From Clostridiales bacterium (GTDB lineage Bacteria; Bacillota; Clostridia; Lachnospirales; Lachnospiraceae), in assembly GCA_012520655.1 (NCBI GenBank), contig JAAYNW010000033.1, forward strand, positions 1 through 64,000: a stretch of DNA of 64,000 bases. The letters run 5' to 3'. Shown piece after piece: positions 18,628 through 27,495 of this stretch. The notes beneath the pieces were generated by a model. The model searched no databases, was not told the DNA's origin, and saw nothing but the letters and a program-made list of their open reading frames with translations. The position numbers and the translations under genes were made by a program. Each line of letters starts with the position of its first letter. The stretch's first letter is position 1.

Positions 18628-19806
18628 ATGAAACGATTACAAGTACTTCTTCTTGTCGCTTTATCCTCCGCTCTTATATTAGTTGGTTGTGGTAAAAAAG
18701 AAGAAGTTGAAGAGCCTGTCGTTGCGCAGGTCATTGAACCTCAACCCGAGTTGGAGACGGATAAAACAGACGCTATTGAAGAATCAGCTACCGATGACGA
18801 CGTGCCCCCCGAAGAAGGCATGGTTAGAAGTACACTTACCAACGAATGGATAGATGGAGATCTTGAAGATATACGTCCTATTTCCATCATGGTTCCTAAC
18901 GATTCGGCAGCACTGCCGCATTACAACCTTTCCAAAGCGGACATCCTTTATGAATGTCCTGTTGAAGGCAGCATCACAAGAAGCATGGCTGTTATTAAGG
19001 ATTGGGATGGTTTGGAGCGCATCGGCAATGTCAGAAGCTGCCGCGATTATTTCGTATATTGGTCTTTTGAGTGGGATTCCATTTATCTCCATTTCGGCGG
19101 CCCGTTCTATATTGATAATATCGTAGAGAGAGAAGATACTGATCACATTACAGGCTGCGCTTATGGCGATAAGAAGACAGACGGTATGTACGAAGGTACA
19201 TTCTATCGCGCTACCGATAAGAAAGCTCCTCAGAACGCATATGCGAGTGCGGAAGGAATCAACAAAGGGATTGAGAAGTTCGGGTATTCCAAAACATACC
19301 GTGACAGTTATTACAATCCCGACCACTTTAAATTTGCTTCTTCCAAAAAACCAAATACTTTAGAAGCATACAGCGATGCCATTACTGCAAAAGAAGTTGA
19401 CATGAAGCCTGCTTATCCGGTAACCAAAACCTCTTTTACATATAACGAGGAAGATGGTTTATATTATAGGTATATGTATGGCAAACCGGATGTGGATGCA
19501 GCAAACAATGAAGCACAGCTCTCTTTCAAGAATCTGTTGGTTCAGTTTACATACCATGAGGTCAGAGATGAGAAAGGTTATCTCGCTTTCCAGGTACATG
19601 ACACCACTAGAGACGGCTACTACTTTACAAATGGAAAAGGCATCCATGTAACATGGAAAAAGACCGCCGACTATGAACCTACAAAGTACTATGACGATAA
19701 CGGAAACGAAATCCAAATAAATACCGGTAAAACAATGATTTGTGTTGTAGAAGAAGGCGATTCGTTCAATGTTGACGGCACATCCTTACAGTCTAAAGCA
19801 AAATAG
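18628..19806 (+). CDS. DUF3048 lipoprotein (YerB-like)
   Basis: A 392-residue exported lipoprotein. The N-terminal signal peptide ends in the lipobox LVGC (Cys at residue 21), followed by an acidic linker to about residue 65. The rest matches the DUF3048/YerB family: RPISIMVPNDSAALPHYNLSKADILYE, SITRSMAVIKDWDGLERIGNVRSCRDYFVY and, in the C-terminal part, KGIHVTWKKTADYEPTKYYDDNG. YerB-like proteins are surface lipoproteins of unknown activity. GCGAGG lies just upstream of ATG 18628. It is one of few plus-strand genes and ends at a perfect bidirectional terminator. Confidence 0.88.
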   Translation: MKRLQVLLLVALSSALILVGCGKKEEVEEPVVAQVIEPQPELETDKTDAIEESATDDDVPPEEGMVRSTLTNEWIDGDLEDIRPISIMVPNDSAALPHYNLSKADILYECPVEGSITRSMAVIKDWDGLERIGNVRSCRDYFVYWSFEWDSIYLHFGGPFYIDNIVEREDTDHITGCAYGDKKTDGMYEGTFYRATDKKAPQNAYASAEGINKGIEKFGYSKTYRDSYYNPDHFKFASSKKPNTLEAYSDAITAKEVDMKPAYPVTKTSFTYNEEDGLYYRYMYGKPDVDAANNEAQLSFKNLLVQFTYHEVRDEKGYLAFQVHDTTRDGYYFTNGKGIHVTWKKTADYEPTKYYDDNGNEIQINTGKTMICVVEEGDSFNVDGTSLQSKAK

Positions 19807-19809
19807 AAA

Positions 19810-19868
19810 AATCTTATAGAATAACAAAAGGCTTGCGAAACGCAAGCCTTTTGTTATTCTATAAGATT
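19810..19868. terminator. Perfect 28-bp palindromic bidirectional terminator
   Basis: Arms 19810-19837 and 19841-19868 are perfect inverted copies, with loop AAA. The core GGCTTGCG/CGCAAGCC is GC-rich and the outer parts are AT-rich, so both directions end in T-runs. It separates the lipoprotein gene from convergent leuA. Confidence 0.9.
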
Positions 19869-19885
19869 AATCACTATCATTTATT

Positions 19886-21577
19886 CTATCGCAAATCATT
19901 TTTCTGCCCTATTCCCAGGCGGTTAACTGCCGAGAAAATAGCTCTTACGGAAGCCCTGGTAATATTGGAGCTTACGCCGACGCCATAAGTAACTTTTCCC
20001 GTATCCACATCCAGCAGATGAATATAGGCGGCAGCCTGGGAATTGGAACCGCTTTGCAGCGCATGTTCCTCGTAATCCAATATCTTCATTTCTTCTCCAA
20101 TAACCTCCTGAAGTCCGCGCTTTACCGCATCGATGGGGCCGTTTCCTACTGCTTCAAACGATTTCTCCACACCGTGATCTGTATATATTACCATAACCTT
20201 CGTATCGAACTCGGAGGTTGTTTCTCCGCTTAAATCGTCGACTTTCAGCTTTCTGAAATGGATAGGCTCTTTTCGTTCCAGATATTCTTCCCTGAACTGT
20301 GCCATAATCTGATCCGGAGATACCTCTCCCTGCTTCTCCGATATAGCCTGAATCGCATTGGCAAACTCCTTATGCATTCCTTTCGGAAGTTTAAATCCAA
20401 AATACGTATCCATAACAAATGCCACGCCGCCCTTGCCTGACTGGGAATTGATTCTTACAATCGGCTCGTATTCTCTGCCTATATCCGCCGGATCGATCGG
20501 CAAATAAGGTACCTGCCATATCTTACTGTTTCTTTCCTTCATCGCCTTAACGCCCTTGTTAATGGCATCTTGATGCGACCCCGAAAATGCAGTGAATACC
20601 AATTTCCCGGCATAAGGATGTCTCGGATGCACCGGAATCTTGCAGCATCTTTCATATATTTCTATCGTTTCATTTATTTTTTCCACATTCAGCTCAGGAT
20701 TAATTCCCTGGGAAAACATATTATAAGCTATATTCAATACATCTACATTACCCGTTCTCTCTCCGTTGCCGAACAAAGTACCTTCCACGCGCTCCGCACC
20801 TGCCAAAAGCGCCAATTCCGTACTGGCAACTCCCGTCCCTCTGTCATTATGGGGATGAACGCTCAAAATAATGCTTTTCCTGTTTTTGAAATGGTTGTTC
20901 ATCCATTCGATCTGGTCAGCATATACATTGGGAGTCGTCATCTCCACGGTTGACGGCAAATTGATAATAATCGGCTCTTCTTCCGTGGCTCCCCACGTGT
21001 CCTGCACTGCCGTACAAATATTCAGCGCAAAATCGAGCTCCGTACCGGTAAAGCTTTCCGGAGAATATTCCAGAATAATCTTTCCAGGAAAATTCCCGGC
21101 GCGTTCCTTTACCCACTTTGTCCCCTGTACAGCAATATTTATAATCTCTTCTTTGTCCATTCCGAACACCACATCCCTCTGCAGGGTGGACGTAGAATTG
21201 TAAATGTGCATAATAACCTGTTTACAGCCTGAAATCGCTTCAAAGGTTCGTTCGATCTGTTCTTCCCTGCATTGGGTAAGCACCTGTATCCGCACATCGT
21301 CAGGAATCATTTTCCTGTCCACCAACTGCCGAAGAAAATCGTATTCTATCTGGCTCGCTGCCGGAAATCCGATTTCAATATCTCGGAATCCCAACTTTAT
21401 CAGATATTGGAACATCTCTATTTTCTCTTCTACTACCATCGGATCGATTAACGCCTGATTGCCGTCTCGTAAGTCCACACTGCACCAAACAGGCGCTTTT
21501 TGAATTTCCTTATTCGGCCACATTCTTTCCGGATATTCTATTACCGGATTGCGCTGATATCTTTTATAGTTTAACAT
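19886..21577 (-). CDS. leuA: 2-isopropylmalate synthase
   Basis: A 563-residue enzyme that condenses acetyl-CoA with 2-ketoisovalerate, the first step of leucine synthesis. WCSVDLRDGNQALIDPM near residue 33 is the HMG-CoA lyase-like signature with metal-binding Asp; SVHPHNDRGTGVAS near residue 242 holds the His pair; the C-terminal region from about 440 is the LeuA allosteric domain (leucine feedback). The length fits the long LeuA form. ATG 21577 is favoured by GGAGG 7 bp upstream; an ATG at 21583 abuts the GGAGG. It is transcribed alone, convergent with the lipoprotein. Confidence 0.94.
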   Translation of the reverse strand: MLNYKRYQRNPVIEYPERMWPNKEIQKAPVWCSVDLRDGNQALIDPMVVEEKIEMFQYLIKLGFRDIEIGFPAASQIEYDFLRQLVDRKMIPDDVRIQVLTQCREEQIERTFEAISGCKQVIMHIYNSTSTLQRDVVFGMDKEEIINIAVQGTKWVKERAGNFPGKIILEYSPESFTGTELDFALNICTAVQDTWGATEEEPIIINLPSTVEMTTPNVYADQIEWMNNHFKNRKSIILSVHPHNDRGTGVASTELALLAGAERVEGTLFGNGERTGNVDVLNIAYNMFSQGINPELNVEKINETIEIYERCCKIPVHPRHPYAGKLVFTAFSGSHQDAINKGVKAMKERNSKIWQVPYLPIDPADIGREYEPIVRINSQSGKGGVAFVMDTYFGFKLPKGMHKEFANAIQAISEKQGEVSPDQIMAQFREEYLERKEPIHFRKLKVDDLSGETTSEFDTKVMVIYTDHGVEKSFEAVGNGPIDAVKRGLQEVIGEEMKILDYEEHALQSGSNSQAAAYIHLLDVDTGKVTYGVGVSSNITRASVRAIFSAVNRLGIGQKNDLR

Positions 21578-21659
21578 AACCATTCCTCCATCTATGCTCC
21601 ATTATATTTTCATAAAAAACGAAGAATCTGCACGGGATGCATTTTATTTTCCAAAATTA

Positions 21660-21690
21660 TACAAAAAACCGGCTCATAGAGCCGGCTATT
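21660..21690 (-). terminator. Rho-independent terminator after ptsH
   Basis: On the minus strand AGCCGGCTC-TAT-GAGCCGGTT is followed by a T-run. It lies 17 bp downstream of the HPr stop and separates it from leuA. Confidence 0.85.
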
Positions 21691-21706
21691 TCTCAGCTAT
21701 GTAGAT

Positions 21707-21970
21707 TTATTCCCCGAGGCCGCTTTCAATCGCATTAATCAAAGATTTCAATGCTAATTCTTCATCTTCGCCCTCACAAACAAACTCTATCTCATCGCCA
21801 CATTTTACACATGCACCGAGTACGCTAAGTACGCTCTTTGCATTTGCCGTATTATCTCTAAATGTGAATGTAATTAACGATTTAAATCGCATTGCCTCTT
21901 TGCATAGGATGCCTGCCGGTCTCAGATGTAGTCCTGTCGGGTTTTTAATAACTACCTTTTGGCTTACCAT
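21707..21970 (-). CDS. ptsH: HPr family phosphocarrier protein
   Basis: An 87-residue HPr. GLHLRPAG places the phospho-accepting His at residue 15 and Arg at 17; AKSVLSV places the HPr-kinase target Ser at residue 46. The Ala of the usual LHARPA is Leu here, and the second site reads SVLSV where SIMGV is common, so it may be a Crh-like or specialised HPr rather than the main PTS carrier. It transfers phosphate from enzyme I to PTS EIIA proteins and, when Ser-phosphorylated, serves CcpA. It follows glmM, with GGAGG before ATG 21970. Confidence 0.88.
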   Translation of the reverse strand: MVSQKVVIKNPTGLHLRPAGILCKEAMRFKSLITFTFRDNTANAKSVLSVLGACVKCGDEIEFVCEGEDEELALKSLINAIESGLGE

Positions 21971-22094
21971 ACCCTTTTTCCTCCAATTTCATATGCTATT
22001 TAATGAATGGCATACGTTCCACATACATACTATATCATTTTTTTTTGCACTTCTCAAGTGTCTTCTTACCTTTTCCCCATTAAGAAAATGCATA

Positions 22095-23444
22095 TTACAG
22101 AAGGATATTCTGAATCAATTCCGCAAGCTTTCTGGCTTCCTTATCGATCTGTTCCTTATCTTTTCCTTCGATCATAACGCGCACCATAGGTTCCGTTCCC
22201 GACGGCCTAATAAGAACACGTCCTTCACCCGCGAACTTTTTATTCAGATCGTCGATGGCATCTGCTATCTCCGGATATTCCATATAATTTTCTTTTTTAT
22301 GGTTCGGTACTTTCGCATTTACAAGCGCTTGCGGCATGACTTCCATTACCTTTGCAAGCTCTGATAAAGGTTTGCCCGTTTCTACCATAACTTCGAGCAA
22401 ATGAAGCGCGCTTAAGAGTCCGTCACCCGTCGTGTTTTCATCCAGAAAGATAATATGTCCGGACTGCTCTCCTCCGAGGCTGGCTCCTATTTCTTTCATT
22501 CGCTCCAAAACGTATCGGTCTCCTACCTTTGTCTGTTCTATTTTTATCTTGTTCTTTTCCCCCATAAGGAAAAATCCCAGATTGCTCATAACAGTTGCCA
22601 CAATTATATTTTTTTTCAATGTACCTTTGTTTTTCATGTGGTTCCCGATAATTGCCATAATCTGGTCGCCATCTATCATATTACCCAGTTCATCCACAGC
22701 CATGAGCCTGTCTGCATCTCCGTCAAAAGCAAGACCGACATTCGCTTTTTCATACACTACCCGCGCCTGCAGCTCTTCCATATGTGTAGAGCCACAGTTT
22801 GCATTGATATTTGTTCCATCGGGATTATTGTGAATAGCGACTACTTCCCCACCTAATTCCTTCAAGGCTTCGATCGATGTATAATAGGAAGCTCCTTCCG
22901 CGCAGTCTGCCACAATCTTTAGCCCGCGGAAATCAACACCAATCGCTTTTATAGAATGATTGATGTACTCTTCTCTGGCGTCCGTACGGTACTTAATCTT
23001 ACCTACACTGCTTCCTGTTGGGAATTTGATATCTTTCATCCCCGATTTAATCATTAATTCGATTTCATCTTCCAAAGAATCCGGCAGTTTATAACCGTTG
23101 CCGTCAAAAAATTTAATTCCGTTGAATTCAACAGGATTGTGCGATGCGGAGATGACTACCCCTGCATCAACCTTATACTTTCTCGTAAGGTATGCGATTG
23201 CCGGTGTCGGAAGAATACCTACATATACACAGTTAGCCCCTACGGAGCATGCCCCTGCCATCAGCGCATTCGCAAGCATATCTCCGGACATACGCGTATC
23301 ACAACCTACCATAATCGTCGGTTTATGTTCATTTTCTTTTGTAAGCACATACGCTCCTGCCTGCCCTAACTGCATTGCAAGAAGCGGCGTCAGTTCTTCA
23401 TTAGCGACTCCCCTTACACCATCTGTACCAAATAATCTGCCCAT
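22095..23444 (-). CDS. glmM: Phosphoglucosamine mutase
   Basis: A 449-residue enzyme interconverting glucosamine-6-phosphate and glucosamine-1-phosphate for UDP-GlcNAc and peptidoglycan synthesis. The phosphoserine loop is VVISASHNPVEFNGIKFF near residue 95, the metal site is LAFDGDADRLMAVD near residue 235, and RPSGTEPMVRVM near residue 405 binds the sugar phosphate. It is the third gene of cdaA-cdaR-glmM, which ties c-di-AMP synthesis to cell-wall precursor supply. Confidence 0.95.
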   Translation of the reverse strand: MGRLFGTDGVRGVANEELTPLLAMQLGQAGAYVLTKENEHKPTIMVGCDTRMSGDMLANALMAGACSVGANCVYVGILPTPAIAYLTRKYKVDAGVVISASHNPVEFNGIKFFDGNGYKLPDSLEDEIELMIKSGMKDIKFPTGSSVGKIKYRTDAREEYINHSIKAIGVDFRGLKIVADCAEGASYYTSIEALKELGGEVVAIHNNPDGTNINANCGSTHMEELQARVVYEKANVGLAFDGDADRLMAVDELGNMIDGDQIMAIIGNHMKNKGTLKKNIIVATVMSNLGFFLMGEKNKIKIEQTKVGDRYVLERMKEIGASLGGEQSGHIIFLDENTTGDGLLSALHLLEVMVETGKPLSELAKVMEVMPQALVNAKVPNHKKENYMEYPEIADAIDDLNKKFAGEGRVLIRPSGTEPMVRVMIEGKDKEQIDKEARKLAELIQNILL

Positions 23445-23468
23445 ATAAAGCCTCCTGTCGAATACCTC

Positions 23469-24743
23469 TTATTTTTCTTTTATATTTAATCTTACAGTAA
23501 CATTTTCCCGTAATTCCACATTCTCCGGAAGATTAAAGGATAGAGGTACATCCCAATAGCCTTCTTTTACTTCCTCAATGATTCCTCTTTCCAGCAAATT
23601 GTCGATGTCAATCGTTCCATGCAGGTCCTCACCGTTTATATTATCCAGGTCGGCAGCTAATCCTATGACCTGTATAGAAAACTCATCTTCAAAAGTCGAA
23701 ATTACACCTTCGTATCCTTCAGGCATATTTTGAATAGTAATATCTTCTTCGGAAATAACAAAATTTCTTGCAATTTCCGGTTCAATATACACGACCGCTT
23801 CCACATATCCGTTGAATTTCTTATCGGCCAATTCAACATTGCTCGGTAAATATTCTCTCACGTCTATCGTAGTTACCATGTTCTCGGTTAATCCCGTAAT
23901 GTCGAGAACAGTATCAGGAATCTCCAGCACCGAAAGGTTCTTAAGCACATTTACTTTTCCTGCCAAGGTAACTGAACCCGGTACGCTGCTTATCACCCCG
24001 GTCGTACGATATCCTTCGGCTAATGTACCTGAAACGGCGAACTTCAAAGGAACTTCTTTTGTTGCCAAAATCTCCACATTAACACGTACCGTATTTATGT
24101 TAAGTGTAAGGCCATTCTTAGGTATTTCCACGCCATCGGCGTCGTAAAGCTTAATTTCCTCTTCCGTTCCGATATCACTTGTAAATCCTGTTACGCCTAC
24201 GTTCACTTCCGCCTTGTCAATTCGTGAAACTATGGATTCGGCTCCCGACACCCTTACGAGGTTTTGCTCTGTCGTGACATCGCCGATCATATATCCTGCC
24301 TCCACACTTCCTGAGGTAGTGGCCCTCAAAGCCAGGCCGACGCTCTTTTTATTTTCAATATTCAGTTTTACGTTATCGATATTTCCCGTTATGCTGTCCA
24401 ATCTGTCATTATACTTATTCGTAGACAGCTTAATACCAATCGTATTTAAGCTTGTTAAGTCGTTCATGTCGGCCACCGCAACGATATTATCCTTGCTGAT
24501 TGTATCAATAATAGATCTGGGTGCCACCACGGTAACCGAATCAATGACATCGGTATTATCCAATATTTCATATACCTTGCCTTGGCTGGTAATCACATCC
24601 GCATTCTGGATTACAACAGGCACATTTGAAAACTTCGATGGCGTAGCCGGATCGTTTATATTCGTCACCAGAAGCCACAAGATAGCAGCGAAAAGGACAG
24701 AACCTATTTTCAGAATCAAATTGCCCGTCAACTTATTTTTCAT
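23469..24743 (-). CDS. cdaR: CdaR, YbbR-domain regulator of CdaA
   Basis: A 424-residue protein with one N-terminal membrane segment (NLILKIGSVLFAAILWLLV) and an extracellular part built of about four YbbR repeats, recognisable by recurring VxVVxxxS and GxxxxTxxVSSVPGSVTLAG blocks. CdaR sits across the membrane from CdaA and modulates its c-di-AMP output. ATG 24743 is preceded by GGAAGGGAAGGG; it overlaps the cdaA stop by 11 bp, so translation is probably coupled. Confidence 0.9.
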   Translation of the reverse strand: MKNKLTGNLILKIGSVLFAAILWLLVTNINDPATPSKFSNVPVVIQNADVITSQGKVYEILDNTDVIDSVTVVAPRSIIDTISKDNIVAVADMNDLTSLNTIGIKLSTNKYNDRLDSITGNIDNVKLNIENKKSVGLALRATTSGSVEAGYMIGDVTTEQNLVRVSGAESIVSRIDKAEVNVGVTGFTSDIGTEEEIKLYDADGVEIPKNGLTLNINTVRVNVEILATKEVPLKFAVSGTLAEGYRTTGVISSVPGSVTLAGKVNVLKNLSVLEIPDTVLDITGLTENMVTTIDVREYLPSNVELADKKFNGYVEAVVYIEPEIARNFVISEEDITIQNMPEGYEGVISTFEDEFSIQVIGLAADLDNINGEDLHGTIDIDNLLERGIIEEVKEGYWDVPLSFNLPENVELRENVTVRLNIKEK

Positions 24744-25605
24744 TCTTTGCCCTTCCCTTCCAAAGCTTGCGCTTCTTTTCTTCCAGCGGCTTATTCTGGA
24801 CAATGCGTAGTTTTTCTTTCAAAGCATCTCCATCCAGACTGCTGTCCAGACTGCCCTCATACGCCACGCTTATTTTTCCTGTTTCTTCCGAGACAATGAT
24901 TGTCATGGAATCTGTCGCTTCAGAAATACCGATTCCTGCTCTATGCCTCGTTCCAAGCTCCTTGCTCAGCTCCATATTATCGGACAGAGGAAGATAACAT
25001 GTGGCTGAAACCACGCGATTTCCGCGTACAATAACTGCACCGTCATGCAACGGTGTATTGTGTTCAAATATATTCACTAATAATTGACTCGAAACAATGC
25101 CATCTACGGCAATACCTGTTCTTTCATATTCCGCAAGGGACTGTGTCTGCTCCATTACGATGAGAGCACCTGTCTTTACTTTGGCCATTTCTACGCACGC
25201 CTTGGTAATTTCATTGATCGTACGATCAGAAAAAAGTCCTTCTTCCGGTTTGCTCGGCTCAAAGGGCAAGATGGAAGAAATGATATTCTTACGCCCTAAT
25301 TCCTCCAAGGCTTTTCGAAGCTCCGGCTGCAATATAACGATAATTGCCGTCGCCGCTATCCCCACTACATTTTCCGCAATCCAAAGTATTGTATTCATAC
25401 GGAAAACCGCGGCTAAAAATAGGAACACAGCAATAACGACAACACCTTTTAAAAGAGACCATGCCTTTGTATTTTTTATCCATACTAAAATATGGTACAC
25501 CAAAAAGGAGATAATAATTATCTCCACGATATCTGTCCATCTGATACTGGGCATGCGCCTGAAATAGGTATCTACAATCTGTGTAATTTGCTGCATCTTA
25601 TTCAT
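24733..25605 (-). CDS. cdaA: Diadenylate cyclase
   Basis: A 290-residue membrane enzyme that makes cyclic di-AMP from two ATP. Three hydrophobic helices occupy about residues 25-95. The DAC catalytic domain follows with HDGAVIVRGNRV near residue 172 and GTRHRAGIGISEATD near residue 204, the DGA and RHR motifs that bind ATP and metal. It lies in the conserved cdaA-cdaR-glmM operon. c-di-AMP controls potassium and turgor balance in Firmicutes. Confidence 0.95.
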   Translation of the reverse strand: MNKMQQITQIVDTYFRRMPSIRWTDIVEIIIISFLVYHILVWIKNTKAWSLLKGVVVIAVFLFLAAVFRMNTILWIAENVVGIAATAIIVILQPELRKALEELGRKNIISSILPFEPSKPEEGLFSDRTINEITKACVEMAKVKTGALIVMEQTQSLAEYERTGIAVDGIVSSQLLVNIFEHNTPLHDGAVIVRGNRVVSATCYLPLSDNMELSKELGTRHRAGIGISEATDSMTIIVSEETGKISVAYEGSLDSSLDGDALKEKLRIVQNKPLEEKKRKLWKGRAKNEK

Positions 25606-25644
25606 TCCAGTCTTTTATAATATGACAATCCGCATATCCATCCA

Positions 25645-26631
25645 TTATTTCTTTGTCGAACTTCTTCCATCCACCGTTCTTACTCCTTGCGACGGTCTCG
25701 TTCTTTTCTGCGAATTGATTTGCTTTACCTTCCGCTCAGGTGTAGCTACGGTTACTTTGGGTACTGCTTTTACATAGTAATAATATTCGTCGTCCTCAAA
25801 CTGAACTTTCTCCGTCCGGCTGTAATCCACGTTAAATTCAAAGAATTGAATCACTACAGCAATAATCGCCGATACAATCGTTCCAATAATTATCCCTGCA
25901 ATCGATACATTCGTATCGAACATTAAATCTCCCACAAGCAGAATCATCACATTCACCAAGGCGCCTGCAATAATGGCTATGGTCCATGAATGATCCATGG
26001 AAAGTCTGCGAAGCAAATATACGAGAATAATAGTAGCCGTAAAAGCCACCAAGGTTACAATCATTCCTTTATTATTCAAAATACCGTCAATCAAATATCT
26101 GAACTTCGCAGTCACTTCTTCTGTTTCCATAGAAACCAACGTGGTGGCACTTTGTCTTATGTATGCTATCAAGTAATATACAATCACTCCGCATGCGGTT
26201 GAGACCGCTGACGTCGGAGTACCGATGAGTCCCATGGATATGGGAATCACGTAAGGTATCTTCAGCCAAAAGCAAATAGGTGTAAGAACTACTACCAACA
26301 TATCTTTAGGCGAAAATCTGAAATACAGCAAGAACATAAGAAGAAAAATCGCCAGCGCTACAATCGCGCATTCCAAAGAAAGTGCATATAAGTGTGCAAC
26401 TACAAGTGCCGCCGCCACTATAATCACAAAATTCGACGGCATAAACGAGCACATAAGCGCCAATACCAATACTATTGCTATATTATTGATTTTATTCATA
26501 TAACCTAAGTTGGCATTTACCAATAAAAAACAAATGAATGAAATCAAAAACTTAAGCAGTGGCACTAAATATACTTCGTATTTCCCGTAAATCTTTTTTA
26601 TATATTGTTTCGCAACAAGTAATGATGTCAT
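25645..26631 (-). CDS. Conserved-looking membrane protein of unknown function, upstream of cdaA
   Basis: A 328-residue protein with about eight or nine hydrophobic segments between residues 22 and 270 and a basic, cytoplasmic C-terminal tail (RKVKQINSQKRTRPSQG) of about 60 residues. I do not recognise the family. The segment PISMGLIGTPTSAVSTACGV near residue 130 has small residues typical of a permease re-entrant loop, but this is weak. It lies 39 bp upstream of cdaA on the same strand and is likely cotranscribed with the c-di-AMP operon. GAAAGGGA precedes ATG 26631. Confidence 0.6.
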   Translation of the reverse strand: MTSLLVAKQYIKKIYGKYEVYLVPLLKFLISFICFLLVNANLGYMNKINNIAIVLVLALMCSFMPSNFVIIVAAALVVAHLYALSLECAIVALAIFLLMFLLYFRFSPKDMLVVVLTPICFWLKIPYVIPISMGLIGTPTSAVSTACGVIVYYLIAYIRQSATTLVSMETEEVTAKFRYLIDGILNNKGMIVTLVAFTATIILVYLLRRLSMDHSWTIAIIAGALVNVMILLVGDLMFDTNVSIAGIIIGTIVSAIIAVVIQFFEFNVDYSRTEKVQFEDDEYYYYVKAVPKVTVATPERKVKQINSQKRTRPSQGVRTVDGRSSTKK

Positions 26632-26665
26632 AATAATTCCCTTTCAAGGCTGTTTAAGCCCTGTA

Positions 26666-27055
26666 TCATGTTTTATCATACATACCGGCCAGCCTGTTAA
26701 GATTGCTTATATACAACTTCATTTTCTTTTGAGCTTTTGCGTACCGATACGCATATATAGCATAGGAAATAATAGAATATATTCCTATTACAAGTAAATA
26801 TTTTATTAAAACAGACTTCCCAAACTGGAATAAATCCATTTTATATATATCTGTCATAAATATTTCAAAATCATAAAAAATATACATCCCAAACATAATT
26901 CCAAACGCAAATGTTCCGTAAATCACAGACTTCAACACTTGAAACCAGACATAGTCCCCACGAAAATAATTCATGACAGAAGCATTTTTCTTTCCCTCAT
27001 GTTCTTCGTAGGATGCCATTTTTGTCATTAGGATGACCCTGTCTTTATTAAGCAT
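26666..27055 (-). CDS. Small two-helix membrane protein, unknown
   Basis: A 129-residue protein with two hydrophobic segments (about residues 40-62 and 82-104) and a lysine-rich C-terminus (AQKKMKLYISNLNRLAGMY). I do not recognise the family. It lies 34 bp upstream of the membrane protein gene and 9 bp downstream of yvyF-like, within a closely packed minus-strand run. The function is unknown. Confidence 0.55.
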   Translation of the reverse strand: MLNKDRVILMTKMASYEEHEGKKNASVMNYFRGDYVWFQVLKSVIYGTFAFGIMFGMYIFYDFEIFMTDIYKMDLFQFGKSVLIKYLLVIGIYSIISYAIYAYRYAKAQKKMKLYISNLNRLAGMYDKT

Positions 27056-27064
27056 AGTTTTCTC

Positions 27065-27478
27065 CTAGTGATCCAAATATCTCATTATCGCCTTCTCATC
27101 TTTCATCGTCTTCGGCTTAGGCTTCTCAGGTGCCGGTTCTTTTTTATAAGCGGTCTGCAGGTGACTAACCATTCCCGCCTTACATTTCTCGCAAAAGCGT
27201 CCGCTACGAATTAGCGTCCCACAATTCTCGCATTCCAGCCCCGTCGCGGAATCCGAGGAAAATTCAAGTCTTTCTTCCCTTAACCATTGCCTTATCTGCT
27301 GAGGTGTCACATCACAATCTTCTGAAACCTCCGCAATTCCACATCCCTTATGCTCAAAAATATATTTTTTCACTTCTTGGAACTTCACTTCCAACGCTTC
27401 TTTGCACTTCGGACAAAGAATCGGTCCCATCGAATAGTTGAAAAGTCTTGAGCATTTTCTGCAATTACGTATATCCAT
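27065..27478 (-). CDS. YvyF-like flagellar locus protein
   Basis: A 137-residue protein of the TIGR03826/YvyF type. The N-terminus has a zinc-finger-like CRKC and CPKC pair, the middle a helix-turn-helix-like segment (VSEDCDVTPQQIRQWLREERL), and the C-terminal part a second CENC/CEKC pair. In Bacillus yvyF lies next to comF and the flagellar regulator flgM. Here it follows comF by 17 bp, the same pairing. Its role is unclear; nucleic-acid or protein binding is likely from the zinc ribbons. Confidence 0.8.
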   Translation of the reverse strand: MDIRNCRKCSRLFNYSMGPILCPKCKEALEVKFQEVKKYIFEHKGCGIAEVSEDCDVTPQQIRQWLREERLEFSSDSATGLECENCGTLIRSGRFCEKCKAGMVSHLQTAYKKEPAPEKPKPKTMKDEKAIMRYLDH

Positions 27479-27495
27479 TTATTCATCCTCCCGGT

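Noticed and set aside
24733-24803. Longer cdaR start at 24803
   Set aside because: It would overlap cdaA by 71 bp; the strong GGAAGGG ribosome site points to ATG 24743.
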